A stretch of 64,000 nt of DNA from an uncultured Lachnospiraceae bacterium (lineage in GTDB: Bacteria > Bacillota > Clostridia > Lachnospirales > Lachnospiraceae), in contig CAKRPS010000008.1 of NCBI GenBank assembly GCA_934385475.1, forward strand, positions 21,685-85,684. Direction: 5' to 3'. Position 1 is the stretch's first letter, and each line of letters starts with the position of its first letter. The position numbers and the translations under genes are program-made. The notes beneath the pieces are model-generated. The model had not been told where the DNA came from. It saw nothing but the letters and a program-made list of their open reading frames with translations, and made no database searches. Positions 28,556-37,988 of the stretch are shown here, in pieces.

Positions 28556-31500
28556 CTATGCCTTCTTTGTCTTGTTTTTCCTTCCTTTGCCGAAAACTTC
28601 ATAAATACAGGGTACAACAACCAGCGTCAGCAACGTTCCGTAGACAAGGCCTCCTATCGTAACGACAGCCATAGGCCTTGCCATCTCCGAACCCATATCA
28701 TGGCTGAACACCATCGTACACAGCGCAAGAATTGTCGTCAGCGCCGTCATCAACACCGGCCTGAGTCTCGTCCGTCCTGCCGTGATCAGTGCCTCCCGTA
28801 ATTCCATCCCGCTGTCTCTGAGCTGATTCGTATAATCGACCAGCACAATACCGTTATTGACAATGATACCGGAAAGCATGACAAAACCGATCAGTGCGAT
28901 CACGCTGATCTCACTGCCGGTAAGGATCAGCCCCAGAAAGCCGCCCGTAAACGCCAACGGTATGGTAAACATGATGATAAACGGTGAGAGTAATGACTGG
29001 AACTGTGCCACCATGATCAGGTAGATAAAGATCACAGCCAAAAGCAGCATCAGATATACCTGCTGCATCGCGTCATTGATCATCTCATTTTCACCGGTCA
29101 TCACAAGTCTGTAACCGTCCGGTACCGGAAAATCCTTCAGTTTCTCATCTAATGCCTTGGAAACCAGTCCGATATTATAGCCGTCTGCAATATCTGCCGA
29201 AACACTGATGTACCTGGTCTGGTCAATACGATTCACCGCCTTGGGTGAAATCGTATTTTCAAACTGTGCCAGATCACGCAGTGCTATTTTTTCTTTGGTT
29301 CCGTCCTGCTTCGTACGCTCGATCGTCAGATTCTCCACAAGTTCTCTGGTCAGCGTCATATCCTTTTCATGCTTGACATAGACATCATAGTCCCTGATCT
29401 CTGTCTCCAGTGTTGTTGCACTGGATGCTTTGGCCAGCTTCGACGCTATCTGCTGATAAATCTCAGCTACCGTGAGACCATGCTCGATTGCTTTGTCCCG
29501 GTCAATTATGACACGCAGTTCCCCGGTAGACTCCTCAACACCGCTTTGTACATTGCTGGTTCCCTCTACTGAGGATACCACTTCTGCGACTTGCTGCGCA
29601 AGCTCCTGTAAGGTATCCAGTTCACGACCACGGATCTGTATGGATATTCCGTCTCCTCCCAGAGCACTCATGTCCATGGAGGATGTTTCTATCGCAAGCT
29701 CTGCCTCCTCTGCATCACACAGATCCTTCAGCATGTCCGTCATCTCTGCCGCTATCTCTTTGTTGGTTTTCTCTTTATCTTCATACAGAGAAATATAGAT
29801 ATCCACCGTATTTGTCTGAGCATCCCCCTGTCCTGTCAGTGCCGACATGGAGGAGGTTCCGGACATGGCTCCGACATCGGCCACATCTTCTCTCGTCATC
29901 AGTCTCTCCACAATTTCATCACATACCTCCCCGGTATGCTGTAAAGGAGTATCTTTTGGCAGCGTCACTGTCATGGTCATCTGTGTGCTGTCCATATCCG
30001 GCATAAATGCGGTTCCCTTAGAATAAGCCCCATAGGCACTTGCTCCCAGCAGCAAAACCACAAACAGCATCACCAGAAGCTTATGACGCAGGGCAAAACC
30101 AAGAACCTTCTGATAGCCACTGCACAATCCCTGATACAGTTTCCCTTCCTTTTGCTCTTTGGAACGGCGCAGGGTGCCCGATGCCATTGCCGGTACTACG
30201 GTCAACGCCACGACAAGACTTGCCCCCAGCGAATACGCGATCGTCAGACCCATATCTACAAACAGCTGCCTCGTCAGACCTTCTGTAAAGACGATCGGTA
30301 AAAATACGCTCACAGTTGTCAGCGTGGAAGCTATGATCGCCCCTGTCACTTCCCTTGTCCCTTCAATGGCGGCATCCTTTGCGGACATCCCTTCATTACG
30401 GAGTCTGTAAATATTTTCAATTACCACGATCGAGTTATCGACCAGCATACCAATTCCCAATGCCAGACCGGAAAGGGAAATCACATTCAGTGTCACCCCG
30501 CTGAAATACATGCACACCACTGTCGTGATAATACTGATCGGTATGGAGCATGCAATCACCGCTGTAGGGCGGATGTCCTTGAGGAACAGGATCAGAATCA
30601 GGATCGCAAGCCCTGCTCCAAAGATAATATTGCTGAAAATCGAGTTCATGACCAGATCAATGTAAATTCCCTGATCCATCAGCGGAACCAGCATCAGTTC
30701 CGGATTTTCTTTCTTTAATTCCTCAAATTTATCATGGATACGGTTCGATACATCACCGGTAGAATACCCGGTCTGTTTCTGCATCGATACCATAATACCC
30801 GGTGCCCCATTCAGGTTGGTATAGATATCCTTGGAATTATCTACCATAAACACGTCGGCCACATCTCCGAGGGTTATGACATCCACACCGTCCATCTCCG
30901 GATTCATAAGCGGCATATTCTTCAGAGTCTCGATATCCTCCGGCTTATCCCCGACACGGATCAGATATGAAATTCCATCCTCTGTAACATAACCGGCGGG
31001 CATGGAGAAATTCTGTGCTGCCAGAAGTGACTTCACCGTATCAACCGTCAGGATACCGTTCATGTCGGCCTGATCGTAGGCCTTATCCCACGCTTCCTGT
31101 AATTCTTCCTCCCCATCACTGATCTGTTCCAGCGCATCGGCCAACTGCTTTTCACTGTCTTCAAGCTGCTTATAGCCATCATCGATCTGCTTCTGACCGT
31201 CTTCCAGCTGCTCATAGCCGCTTTCAATCTGCTTCTCTCCTGCCTCCAGCTGACTTTCTGCCGAATCTAACTGTGTCTGTGCTGAATCAATCTGCATTTC
31301 TCCCAGACTGATGGAGGTCTGTGCATTTGCAAGCTCTGTCGCCGCCGTCAGATTTCCCTTATAGAGTTCCTGCAACGCGGCATCCAGCTGCTCTGTTTTC
31401 TGCGTTGCTTCATTCAACTGGGTCTGCATGGCGGAAATAGACTGCTTAGCTGCTTCCGCCGATATTGCCATGGAATTCAGCGCATTGATCGTGTCATTTC

Positions 31501-32752
31501 CCCCAGCACTTTCAAAAATCTGGTTGAGATTATCTTTTATACCCTTAATCATTCCAACCACTGTTGTTGTTTGTGTCGAATCATTTAATAAATCATCAAT
31601 ATTCGCCGGTGCTCCACCGCTTTGTTCCAAAAGTCCCTTGAGTGCCTCCTTATCCGCATCACTTAAACTTTGTCCGTTTTGAAGCGTCGTCAGCATTCCA
31701 TCTAACATTGTGATCTGCTGTTGTACCTTTTTCAGTTCGCCCACCTTTACGCTAAGTTCCTCATAAGCTTTGACAGTCGCCTGTGCCGTAGCGATCTCCG
31801 CCGTAAGATGAACCTTCAACGCCTCCAGATCTGCCTTGGCCGTAATGATCTCTGTCTCTGCCGCTGCAAGCTGTGCTTTGGTCTCTTCTTTCTTATTTGC
31901 CAGCTCCTGCTTGCCCTGCTGTATCTTATCGCGGCTTTCCGACAGCTCCGCCTTGCCATTCTCCAGTTCCTGTCTCGACTGTGCCAGATCCTGTTTGTTT
32001 TTGTCCAGTTCCTCCCTGCTCTCTGTCAGCTTCTGTTCGGAATCTACAAGCTCCTGTCTTGCCTCTGTAAGCTCCTGCTGTCCCTCATAGATATCCTGTT
32101 TATTTTCATCAAGCTCCTCCTGTGCTTCCTCCATCTCTCCGTCAATCGAGCCAAATACCTGCTCATTGATCCGGTCAATCTTATCCTGACTGATAATGAC
32201 ATTGACGCTCTCCTCCAGAAGACCTGTCGCACTGGCAGAAGCCACTCCCTCAATGCTCTCCAGTTCAGGCACGATCACACTCTCTGTCAGGTCCGTCACC
32301 TCGGCTGCTGTCATATCATTTCCACCGACTGCCGCGATCATAACCGGAAGCATGTCCGGGTTCAGCTTCATAATAACAGGACTTCCCACCGAATCATCCC
32401 AATAGCTCTTTATCTGATCCAGATTCTCCCTTATTTCCAGCGAAACGGAATCCATATCTGCCGTCTGTGAAAACTCAAGCACCACCATTGAATAGTTCTC
32501 ACTGGAGATCGAGGTGATCTCCTCCACGTTGCTCACCGTCGCCATGGATGCCTCCACCGGCTTTGTCACAACCATCTCCACGGTTTCCGGACTCGCCCCT
32601 GAATAAGGTGTCATAACGATCACATAGGGAAGGCTGATGCTTGGCAATAAATCGGCTGACATTTTCATAAAAGAAACAATTCCCAGTACAACGATCAGCA
32701 CCACCGCGACCAGAACAGTATATGGCTTTTTAACACTAAATTTTCCCAGCAT
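28556..32752 (-). CDS. RND-family exporter with long coiled-coil insert
   Basis: A 1398-residue HAE1/AcrB-like permease. The N-terminus (helix 1 then LLPSISLPYVIVMTPYSGAS) and the TM4 region (GMLVDNSIVVIENIYRLRNE) are typical. Between about residues 205 and 565 is an extra insert of some 355 residues. It is made of two long Glu/Gln/Leu heptad stretches (QQELTEARQELVDSEQKL type repeats) split by a Gly/Ser-rich middle. Without it the protein has standard RND length. No membrane-fusion adaptor gene is nearby, so the insert may do the adaptor's job across the wall. GAGGAG precedes the ATG at 32752. The sensor kinase gene follows after 3 nt. Confidence 0.88.
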   Translation of the reverse strand: MLGKFSVKKPYTVLVAVVLIVVLGIVSFMKMSADLLPSISLPYVIVMTPYSGASPETVEMVVTKPVEASMATVSNVEEITSISSENYSMVVLEFSQTADMDSVSLEIRENLDQIKSYWDDSVGSPVIMKLNPDMLPVMIAAVGGNDMTAAEVTDLTESVIVPELESIEGVASASATGLLEESVNVIISQDKIDRINEQVFGSIDGEMEEAQEELDENKQDIYEGQQELTEARQELVDSEQKLTESREELDKNKQDLAQSRQELENGKAELSESRDKIQQGKQELANKKEETKAQLAAAETEIITAKADLEALKVHLTAEIATAQATVKAYEELSVKVGELKKVQQQITMLDGMLTTLQNGQSLSDADKEALKGLLEQSGGAPANIDDLLNDSTQTTTVVGMIKGIKDNLNQIFESAGGNDTINALNSMAISAEAAKQSISAMQTQLNEATQKTEQLDAALQELYKGNLTAATELANAQTSISLGEMQIDSAQTQLDSAESQLEAGEKQIESGYEQLEDGQKQIDDGYKQLEDSEKQLADALEQISDGEEELQEAWDKAYDQADMNGILTVDTVKSLLAAQNFSMPAGYVTEDGISYLIRVGDKPEDIETLKNMPLMNPEMDGVDVITLGDVADVFMVDNSKDIYTNLNGAPGIMVSMQKQTGYSTGDVSNRIHDKFEELKKENPELMLVPLMDQGIYIDLVMNSIFSNIIFGAGLAILILILFLKDIRPTAVIACSIPISIITTVVCMYFSGVTLNVISLSGLALGIGMLVDNSIVVIENIYRLRNEGMSAKDAAIEGTREVTGAIIASTLTTVSVFLPIVFTEGLTRQLFVDMGLTIAYSLGASLVVALTVVPAMASGTLRRSKEQKEGKLYQGLCSGYQKVLGFALRHKLLVMLFVVLLLGASAYGAYSKGTAFMPDMDSTQMTMTVTLPKDTPLQHTGEVCDEIVERLMTREDVADVGAMSGTSSMSALTGQGDAQTNTVDIYISLYEDKEKTNKEIAAEMTDMLKDLCDAEEAELAIETSSMDMSALGGDGISIQIRGRELDTLQELAQQVAEVVSSVEGTSNVQSGVEESTGELRVIIDRDKAIEHGLTVAEIYQQIASKLAKASSATTLETEIRDYDVYVKHEKDMTLTRELVENLTIERTKQDGTKEKIALRDLAQFENTISPKAVNRIDQTRYISVSADIADGYNIGLVSKALDEKLKDFPVPDGYRLVMTGENEMINDAMQQVYLMLLLAVIFIYLIMVAQFQSLLSPFIIMFTIPLAFTGGFLGLILTGSEISVIALIGFVMLSGIIVNNGIVLVDYTNQLRDSGMELREALITAGRTRLRPVLMTALTTILALCTMVFSHDMGSEMARPMAVVTIGGLVYGTLLTLVVVPCIYEVFGKGRKNKTKKA

Positions 32753-32807
32753 CACTCTTCTCCTCATCTGTTATTTATCATATTTTTGCGTACAGTTATC
32801 TACTTTA

Positions 32808-32858
32808 CAAAAGAGAGTATATTGACATGAAAAATCCCTGTCAATATACTCTCTTTAA
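32808..32858 (-). terminator. Terminator between the small lipoprotein and the RND gene
   Basis: An 18-bp perfect inverted repeat (AAAGAGAGTATATTGACA and its complement) with an 11-base loop, followed by T residues on the minus strand. It should separate the AT-rich block from the exporter operon. Confidence 0.85.
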
Positions 32859-32950
32859 TCTTTATGAAAACTTTATAGATACCAGATATGGGGTCTTATA
32901 TACTGTCTATCTCATTTACCTGTTTGTAAGGGATCTATTCCAAAGACAGC

Positions 32951-33565
32951 TTAATTATAAAGCTTGGCCGACACAATTGCCATACTGGGCTGTCCGGTAG
33001 CAAATGATAAATTATGATCTTCTCTCACACAAACTATTTTAATCATCTTATAGCCTGTAATGTCCAGATCAATTGTCAATGGCTGGGAATAACTATTGAT
33101 TGATTCCGACTCCAATAGTTGTTCATCATCTCCGTATATTTCCACATGAAAAACTTTGTTCTCATCCATTTCCTCATTGCAAACAAATGTTGCCTCGAAA
33201 TGATCATATGCATCTTCTGTATCAAACATCACCCACGGCCTTTCCCCTTTATTATTTCTCTGGGTAACAATAAACAAAATAAACTCCGTATAACTCCCGT
33301 TTCTTGTCTTATATTCTTTTACTGCTGTAGGAAAACACTTGGATCCATATGCTCCATCATAATCAACAGGTGTCGTTCCAATCAGTTCTTTTTCGTCAGC
33401 TTTTTTTACATTTTCATCATAATAGTCTGACATTTCTATATCAGTATCACTCTCCGTAACGACTTGTTCTTCTGATTTCATTGTTTCTTTCTGCGTATCA
33501 TTTTCACATCCGGTCATTCCAAGCATTATTATCATCCCTAACACCCCCAGCATCCATTTCTTCAT
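32951..33565 (-). CDS. Lipoprotein with NPCBM-like carbohydrate-binding domain
   Basis: A 204-residue lipoprotein; the lipobox is GMTGC (Cys about residue 20). After an acidic linker, the C-terminal 130 residues (FEATFVCNEEMDENKVFHVE, LLESESINSYSQPLTIDLDI, then TGYKMIKIVCV) resemble the galactose-binding-like NPCBM domain of glycan-binding proteins. It is the last gene of the AT-rich block and overlaps the preceding small gene by 4 bases (ATGA). Confidence 0.65.
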   Translation of the reverse strand: MKKWMLGVLGMIIMLGMTGCENDTQKETMKSEEQVVTESDTDIEMSDYYDENVKKADEKELIGTTPVDYDGAYGSKCFPTAVKEYKTRNGSYTEFILFIVTQRNNKGERPWVMFDTEDAYDHFEATFVCNEEMDENKVFHVEIYGDDEQLLESESINSYSQPLTIDLDITGYKMIKIVCVREDHNLSFATGQPSMAIVSAKLYN

Positions 33566-33837
33566 CTTCCCTCTTTCTCTCCTTTCCTGCCCCTGAGGAT
33601 AATTCGTGTCTTCCGTGATAGTATCTTACCTTTCGCAGATGTTTTCTTTCCTTCAATCTCCATTTGCTGCCCCGGCCTTACAAACAAAACATCTTTCACT
33701 GCCTGTTTTCCCGTTGAGACAATTGAATATTCCATGCCTTCCGAATTTATCAGGTAATGACTTTCCCCCATTCTGCTCGTAACATCCTTGGTAACAATAC
33801 CACATATCCTGACATTTCCCTTTTTTCTAATATGCAA
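33562..33837 (-). CDS. Small basic protein, possibly OB-fold-like
   Basis: A 91-residue basic protein, not recognised. Its alternating strands (VRICGIVTKDV, HYLINSEGMEYSIVS, VLFVRPGQQMEIEG) would suit a small beta-barrel. There is no signal peptide. It starts with TTG at 33837, with a weak ribosome binding site, and overlaps the downstream lipoprotein start by 4 bases, which supports it as a real gene. Confidence 0.5.
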   Translation of the reverse strand: MHIRKKGNVRICGIVTKDVTSRMGESHYLINSEGMEYSIVSTGKQAVKDVLFVRPGQQMEIEGKKTSAKGKILSRKTRIILRGRKGEKEGR

Positions 33838-33859
33838 TTTTTCACCGTCCTGACATTTT

Positions 33860-36070
33860 TTACTGCAAGCACGAAGGAGAAATCATAAACTCTCCTTCCT
33901 CGGTAGTAACCATATCCACTTCGCCATAATTGCGAACTCCTTTAGCTGCACCTAAATCCTTGATCTTAGAAAAGTTTTCGTCAATTTGATATGCCTCTCC
34001 GTTCTCGACTACAAGCGCATATCCATCATGAAAAGCTGCCGCATCATCATACATTGCCATAACATTTCCGTCATGATCTATATATCCCCATTTTCCATCC
34101 TGTCCAACTAACCAGTATGCTTCACTGCTGATTTCAATATAATCCGCCTTAGCTAACAACGACTCCTCTGTGATTGCTGTCATATCAAAATCCCAGTAAT
34201 CTTCTTCCGAATATCCATTGCTCACATCATATTCGTATTCCTGTTCCTTTAATTTTGAAACATCTACCAAATAATATGTTTTTCTATCATTATTCTCGAT
34301 CTACGCACACATGACTGTTCCATAATTATAATATTTGACTCCATTTTCATAGAAAGAAGTTAATCCCCAGTCTACATCCGAAGAAGCAAAAGATAAATTC
34401 TCCTGATTAAATATGCTGCTTATATCCCATTCGTAGCTATTTACACCATCCACACTTCTTATAAAAAATATCCCATAGAGATCAGATGACGACATATGCC
34501 ATCTCGACAGATAATAGCCCTCTTTCACTGGTCCTTGAGGTACTTCAAACAAATTATTTTCCCCTTCTCCATTGCTACCGGTCATACTTCCCCCACCGCT
34601 CGTCTCTATAGCATCTGTCTGTTCTGTTGAGAAAGCAACCGTTGACATATCCAAAATATTGCCATCTCTATCCATACGTACAACATATTGATCTCGTAAA
34701 AAAGCATATCCTTCGCTCATTACAACAGCACCTTTATCATCACTCTCTTCATCGGATTCATAAAGTACATTGCCATCCAAATCATAATAAGCAAAACTCG
34801 TGTCAAAATCGACTTCTTCCATTGTCAATATCACACCATCCTGGATTCCCCTGATCATTTGATCTGTATTAAAAATCTCTGTTCCTTCCTTGTCAAATAC
34901 ATAATAGGATCCATCTTTTCCAAAAAATGACTGGCCCTCTGGATTCACCATCCAGCATGCATACTCATATTCCAATGGAACTACAATATCATTGTTGTAT
35001 GTTACAAGACCCCAGTTTCCTTCTTCATCAGATACGGGAATCAACCCTTCATTTCCCCTTCTATATGCCGCATAGTTTTCAGATATTTCTAAAGGAATAA
35101 CCTGTTGCTCCTCATTTTCTGTCAAATCATTTTCCGTATTCTTCTCTTCTTTTACAACTTCTCCTTCCTCTTCTTTTTCCTGTACTTGTTTTTCCTGCAA
35201 CTCTAAATCATCTGCATTTTCTGACAGTTCAGCTTCTGTTTCATCCTTTTCCAGTTGACCTACTACCGCTGCACCTCCCAACACCGCAACACCTGTAATC
35301 ACTGCCATACTTCCGATTATTTTCTTTAGTCTTAAAGTCATTCCTGTTTTCTTTATTGGTTTGTCCGGCATAGCCGCTGCTTCATATGCTTTCATTAATG
35401 CTTCACTCATCGGTGCCGCTTTGCAGGCTTCTGCCTCAATTCCAAAGAACAACAACAGGAAAGGTGCAATACTATAAAGCCGAGTTCCTTTCTTTTCATC
35501 CAGTTCAATTACAGCCTCTCTGATTTTACCTTTCGCTCTGTTTAAATGCGACTTTACCGTATTTACCGGAATCCCAAGTTCTTGTGCAATTTCTTCCTGC
35601 TTCTGTTCATTATAATAAAAACCTATCACGCACAGACGCTGAATCTCTGACAGTTCATCAATGATTTCTTTGATCAGTCTTTGTTTTTCCTTATCCTGCA
35701 ACATGCTTTCAGGAATGAATGCGTCGTTATCTGCTATATTTTCAAAAAAGTCTCCCGTCTCATCCTCCCCGTTGTTCTGTGACAGCAAAACAATTTTATT
35801 CTGTTTTTTCAGATAGGCAAAACACTTTCTGTTTGCTATCATTGATGCCCAACTCAAAAATTTTTCTGGATTTTCCAGTTGATGGATACTTTTACAAATT
35901 TCGATATACGTTTCCTGCAACATATCCATGGCAGCATCTTCATCTTTCACAACATGTATAATGCAAGTATGAAGATACCCATAAGATTGCACATACACTC
36001 TGTTAAATGCTTCTTTTGTTCCTTTACAATATTCTGTCACTGCATTCTGCAATTCAATTGATGTTTTCAT
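33860..36070 (-). pseudogene. Membrane-tethered ECF sigma factor with WG-repeat domain, split by in-frame TAG
   Basis: The full frame is about 736 codons with one internal TAG at 34301-34303. The first part (589 residues) has an ECF sigma region 2 (about 25-90), region 4 (about 128-185, QEEIAQELGIPVNTVKSHLN), a hydrophobic stretch (about 199-215), a membrane helix (about 250-271), an acidic linker, then WG-like beta repeats (GNWGLVTYNNDIVVPLEYEY). After TAG, the same frame continues with no other stop for about 146 codons of further repeats (VGQDGKWGYIDHDGNVMAMY). A TGG to TAG change would explain it. The design suggests a sigma factor held at the membrane by its own outer sensor domain. The gene starts 18 nt after the large lipoprotein gene. 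Confidence 0.75.
34301..36070 (-). CDS. ECF sigma factor with membrane segments and WG repeats (part before the TAG)
   Basis: The translated product if TAG is a true stop: 589 residues with both sigma domains, the membrane helix and most of the outer repeats, so it may still work. GAGAGGGG precedes the ATG at 36070. Sigma activity and membrane topology are inferred from the sequence; no separate anti-sigma gene is adjacent, as would fit an anti-sigma function built into the same chain. Confidence 0.75.
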   Translation of the reverse strand: MKTSIELQNAVTEYCKGTKEAFNRVYVQSYGYLHTCIIHVVKDEDAAMDMLQETYIEICKSIHQLENPEKFLSWASMIANRKCFAYLKKQNKIVLLSQNNGEDETGDFFENIADNDAFIPESMLQDKEKQRLIKEIIDELSEIQRLCVIGFYYNEQKQEEIAQELGIPVNTVKSHLNRAKGKIREAVIELDEKKGTRLYSIAPFLLLFFGIEAEACKAAPMSEALMKAYEAAAMPDKPIKKTGMTLRLKKIIGSMAVITGVAVLGGAAVVGQLEKDETEAELSENADDLELQEKQVQEKEEEGEVVKEEKNTENDLTENEEQQVIPLEISENYAAYRRGNEGLIPVSDEEGNWGLVTYNNDIVVPLEYEYACWMVNPEGQSFFGKDGSYYVFDKEGTEIFNTDQMIRGIQDGVILTMEEVDFDTSFAYYDLDGNVLYESDEESDDKGAVVMSEGYAFLRDQYVVRMDRDGNILDMSTVAFSTEQTDAIETSGGGSMTGSNGEGENNLFEVPQGPVKEGYYLSRWHMSSSDLYGIFFIRSVDGVNSYEWDISSIFNQENLSFASSDVDWGLTSFYENGVKYYNYGTVMCA

Positions 36071-36088
36071 TGGTTTTCCCCTCTCATT

Positions 36089-37855
36089 TTATAAATTAGC
36101 GTCTCGGATAACATAACCGTCTGCACAAATAATAACGCCTAAGGCTTTTTCGATATTTTCCGTTGTTAAAATTTCTCCATAAAATTCCCCTCCAGTCTCA
36201 GGAAGATAATCGCTCACATATCCAACATTTTCAAAATAACCCTCCGCATTTTCCATATATATTTCCGGTTCCCACATTCTCCCATCTTCAGAGCTGTACC
36301 CTACCACTATTTCCAATCTTCCATCATTATTTATATCCTGTTGCGAAAAAGCGAGGGGTAGATCAAAATAATTTGTCTCACCATCACCTGTTATCCTTTC
36401 ATTCCCGTTTTTTATATTTAACAGCAACTTCACGCGTTTCATCTTATTCTCATCCAAGGTGATCTCCGTCAACTTTGTATCATCATATTTTTCTATCCTT
36501 GGACTCTTCCCATGTATTCCTATTGCTGCATACACAAGTTCACTTTCTTTTTTTACTTTCTCTATTGTTTCTTCCAGTGTACGAGGTCCACCAATATTAA
36601 TCGGGGTTCCATACATCTCCTTGCACTCTCTAACCTCTTCGTCCGTAGCTATTTTGTGGTTAATAAATTTATCTTTGTGTTCCTTACATTCCTGTATAAC
36701 TGCCAGTTCCTCCGGTCCATTCTCTCTAATTATGTAATAATTTGCTCGGGTATAAATTGCATCATCCGGATAATAATGGTCAAAGCTGCCATCTTCAAAA
36801 AGATATCCATTCTCAACCAATACCCCATATGCTGTAACATCCTCATTGGATGAATTAAAGCTTTCCGTCCGCAATGTACCGGTGTTGCTCTGATAATAAA
36901 CAACATGAATACCATTCAATGATCGAAGCACCATTTCCGGAATTCCATCATCTGAAACATCCCATAATAGCATCTGTATTTCTTCTGTCAGGCCATCCCC
37001 CATCACATCCTCAAGCGTCAGTCCGTATTCTGCATTCTCATCTCCAAAAATATATGCCATTATCTCGCCCTTTAAAAATTTGCAATAGGCAAGATATGCA
37101 TCTGGTACATACTCTACATCCAGCTTTCTTCTTTTTCCATCCTTTGTGCAGTTCCACTCTACGGTAAATCCTTTATCATACTCATCAGCATAAAAATGAT
37201 ACCCTTCCACATCCGCTTCCAATTCAGCTCCATAAATATCCGCCAATTGTATACTAACAGTCTCTACGTCATCTGTAAAAAGATTTTTGTCCGGCAACAA
37301 CGAAATATAGTCTCTCATAGACATATTATCCTGGCTCCAGTGCCCCTCTCTATAATCCATTTCAAATCCAATTGTCTCCGTTCCCTTCAACTGCTCCCAT
37401 TCCTTCTCGGGATCTTCTTGTTTCACATAGGATTCCGTATCTATTTTAAACATATAAGGAACATCATTTTCATCAATCACACAAACTGTATTGTATTTAT
37501 AATTTGGTATTCCACTGCGATACGATGAGGGAACCTCTGCAAAATGCACTCCTAAAAGAGCCTCCCATTCTCCTATCGTATTTGGCATATTTACCAGATG
37601 CCCATCTGCATAAAATGTTCTTTCTTCTCCCACCACTTTTTGTGCCGGAAAATCCCACGATTGAAAATTCTTAGGAAATGTTATTTTTGCCTGTTCATTA
37701 TATGATACATCATTTGTCGTATGTACTGGAAACTTTACACTTTCCTTTTTTGTTTCTGTTACATTGTCTACTTTCTGTGTCTGTTGATCCGGATGCCCAC
37801 ACCCTCCCAATACAGCGATTGCAACTGCAACATAAATCCATGTTGTTCTTTTCAT
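36089..37855 (-). CDS. Large lipoprotein with calcium-loop-like motifs
   Basis: A 588-residue lipoprotein (lipobox LGGC, Cys near residue 19). No known family was recognised as a whole. Two Asp-rich segments, LLWDVSDDGIPEMVL (about residue 290) and QQDINNDGRLEIVVGY (about residue 510), look like the Ca-binding loops of VCBS/FG-GAP or dockerin-like repeats. It is the first gene of the AT-rich block, 18 bases before the tethered sigma factor. An ECF-type promoter candidate lies upstream. It could be the ligand-binding partner of the sigma factor's outer domain. Confidence 0.65.
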   Translation of the reverse strand: MKRTTWIYVAVAIAVLGGCGHPDQQTQKVDNVTETKKESVKFPVHTTNDVSYNEQAKITFPKNFQSWDFPAQKVVGEERTFYADGHLVNMPNTIGEWEALLGVHFAEVPSSYRSGIPNYKYNTVCVIDENDVPYMFKIDTESYVKQEDPEKEWEQLKGTETIGFEMDYREGHWSQDNMSMRDYISLLPDKNLFTDDVETVSIQLADIYGAELEADVEGYHFYADEYDKGFTVEWNCTKDGKRRKLDVEYVPDAYLAYCKFLKGEIMAYIFGDENAEYGLTLEDVMGDGLTEEIQMLLWDVSDDGIPEMVLRSLNGIHVVYYQSNTGTLRTESFNSSNEDVTAYGVLVENGYLFEDGSFDHYYPDDAIYTRANYYIIRENGPEELAVIQECKEHKDKFINHKIATDEEVRECKEMYGTPINIGGPRTLEETIEKVKKESELVYAAIGIHGKSPRIEKYDDTKLTEITLDENKMKRVKLLLNIKNGNERITGDGETNYFDLPLAFSQQDINNDGRLEIVVGYSSEDGRMWEPEIYMENAEGYFENVGYVSDYLPETGGEFYGEILTTENIEKALGVIICADGYVIRDANL

Positions 37856-37897
37856 TCTCTATCCTCTCCTTTTGTTTATTAAAATGTACTTACATTA

Positions 37898-37929
37898 TGA
37901 TAGAGAGGTCTCTTTTTCTAAAAGTTGCA
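37898..37929 (-). promoter_or_regulatory. Candidate ECF-type promoter before the lipoprotein/sigma operon
   Basis: TGCAACTTTT (37920-37929) resembles the -35 of ECF sigma promoters (AAC core). CTCTCTATC follows after a 16-base spacer. It precedes the operon that encodes an ECF sigma factor, so autoregulation is likely but not shown. Confidence 0.45.
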
Positions 37930-37947
37930 CTTTATTAAAAAATTTAT

Positions 37948-37984
37948 AAAAAAATCTCCACATCATTTCTGATATGGAGATTTT
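37948..37984 (-). terminator. Terminator after the coiled-coil lipoprotein gene
   Basis: AAAATCTCCATATCA and TGATGTGGAGATTTT arms with a GAAA loop are followed by a long U-run on the minus strand. Confidence 0.9.
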
Positions 37985-37988
37985 CACA

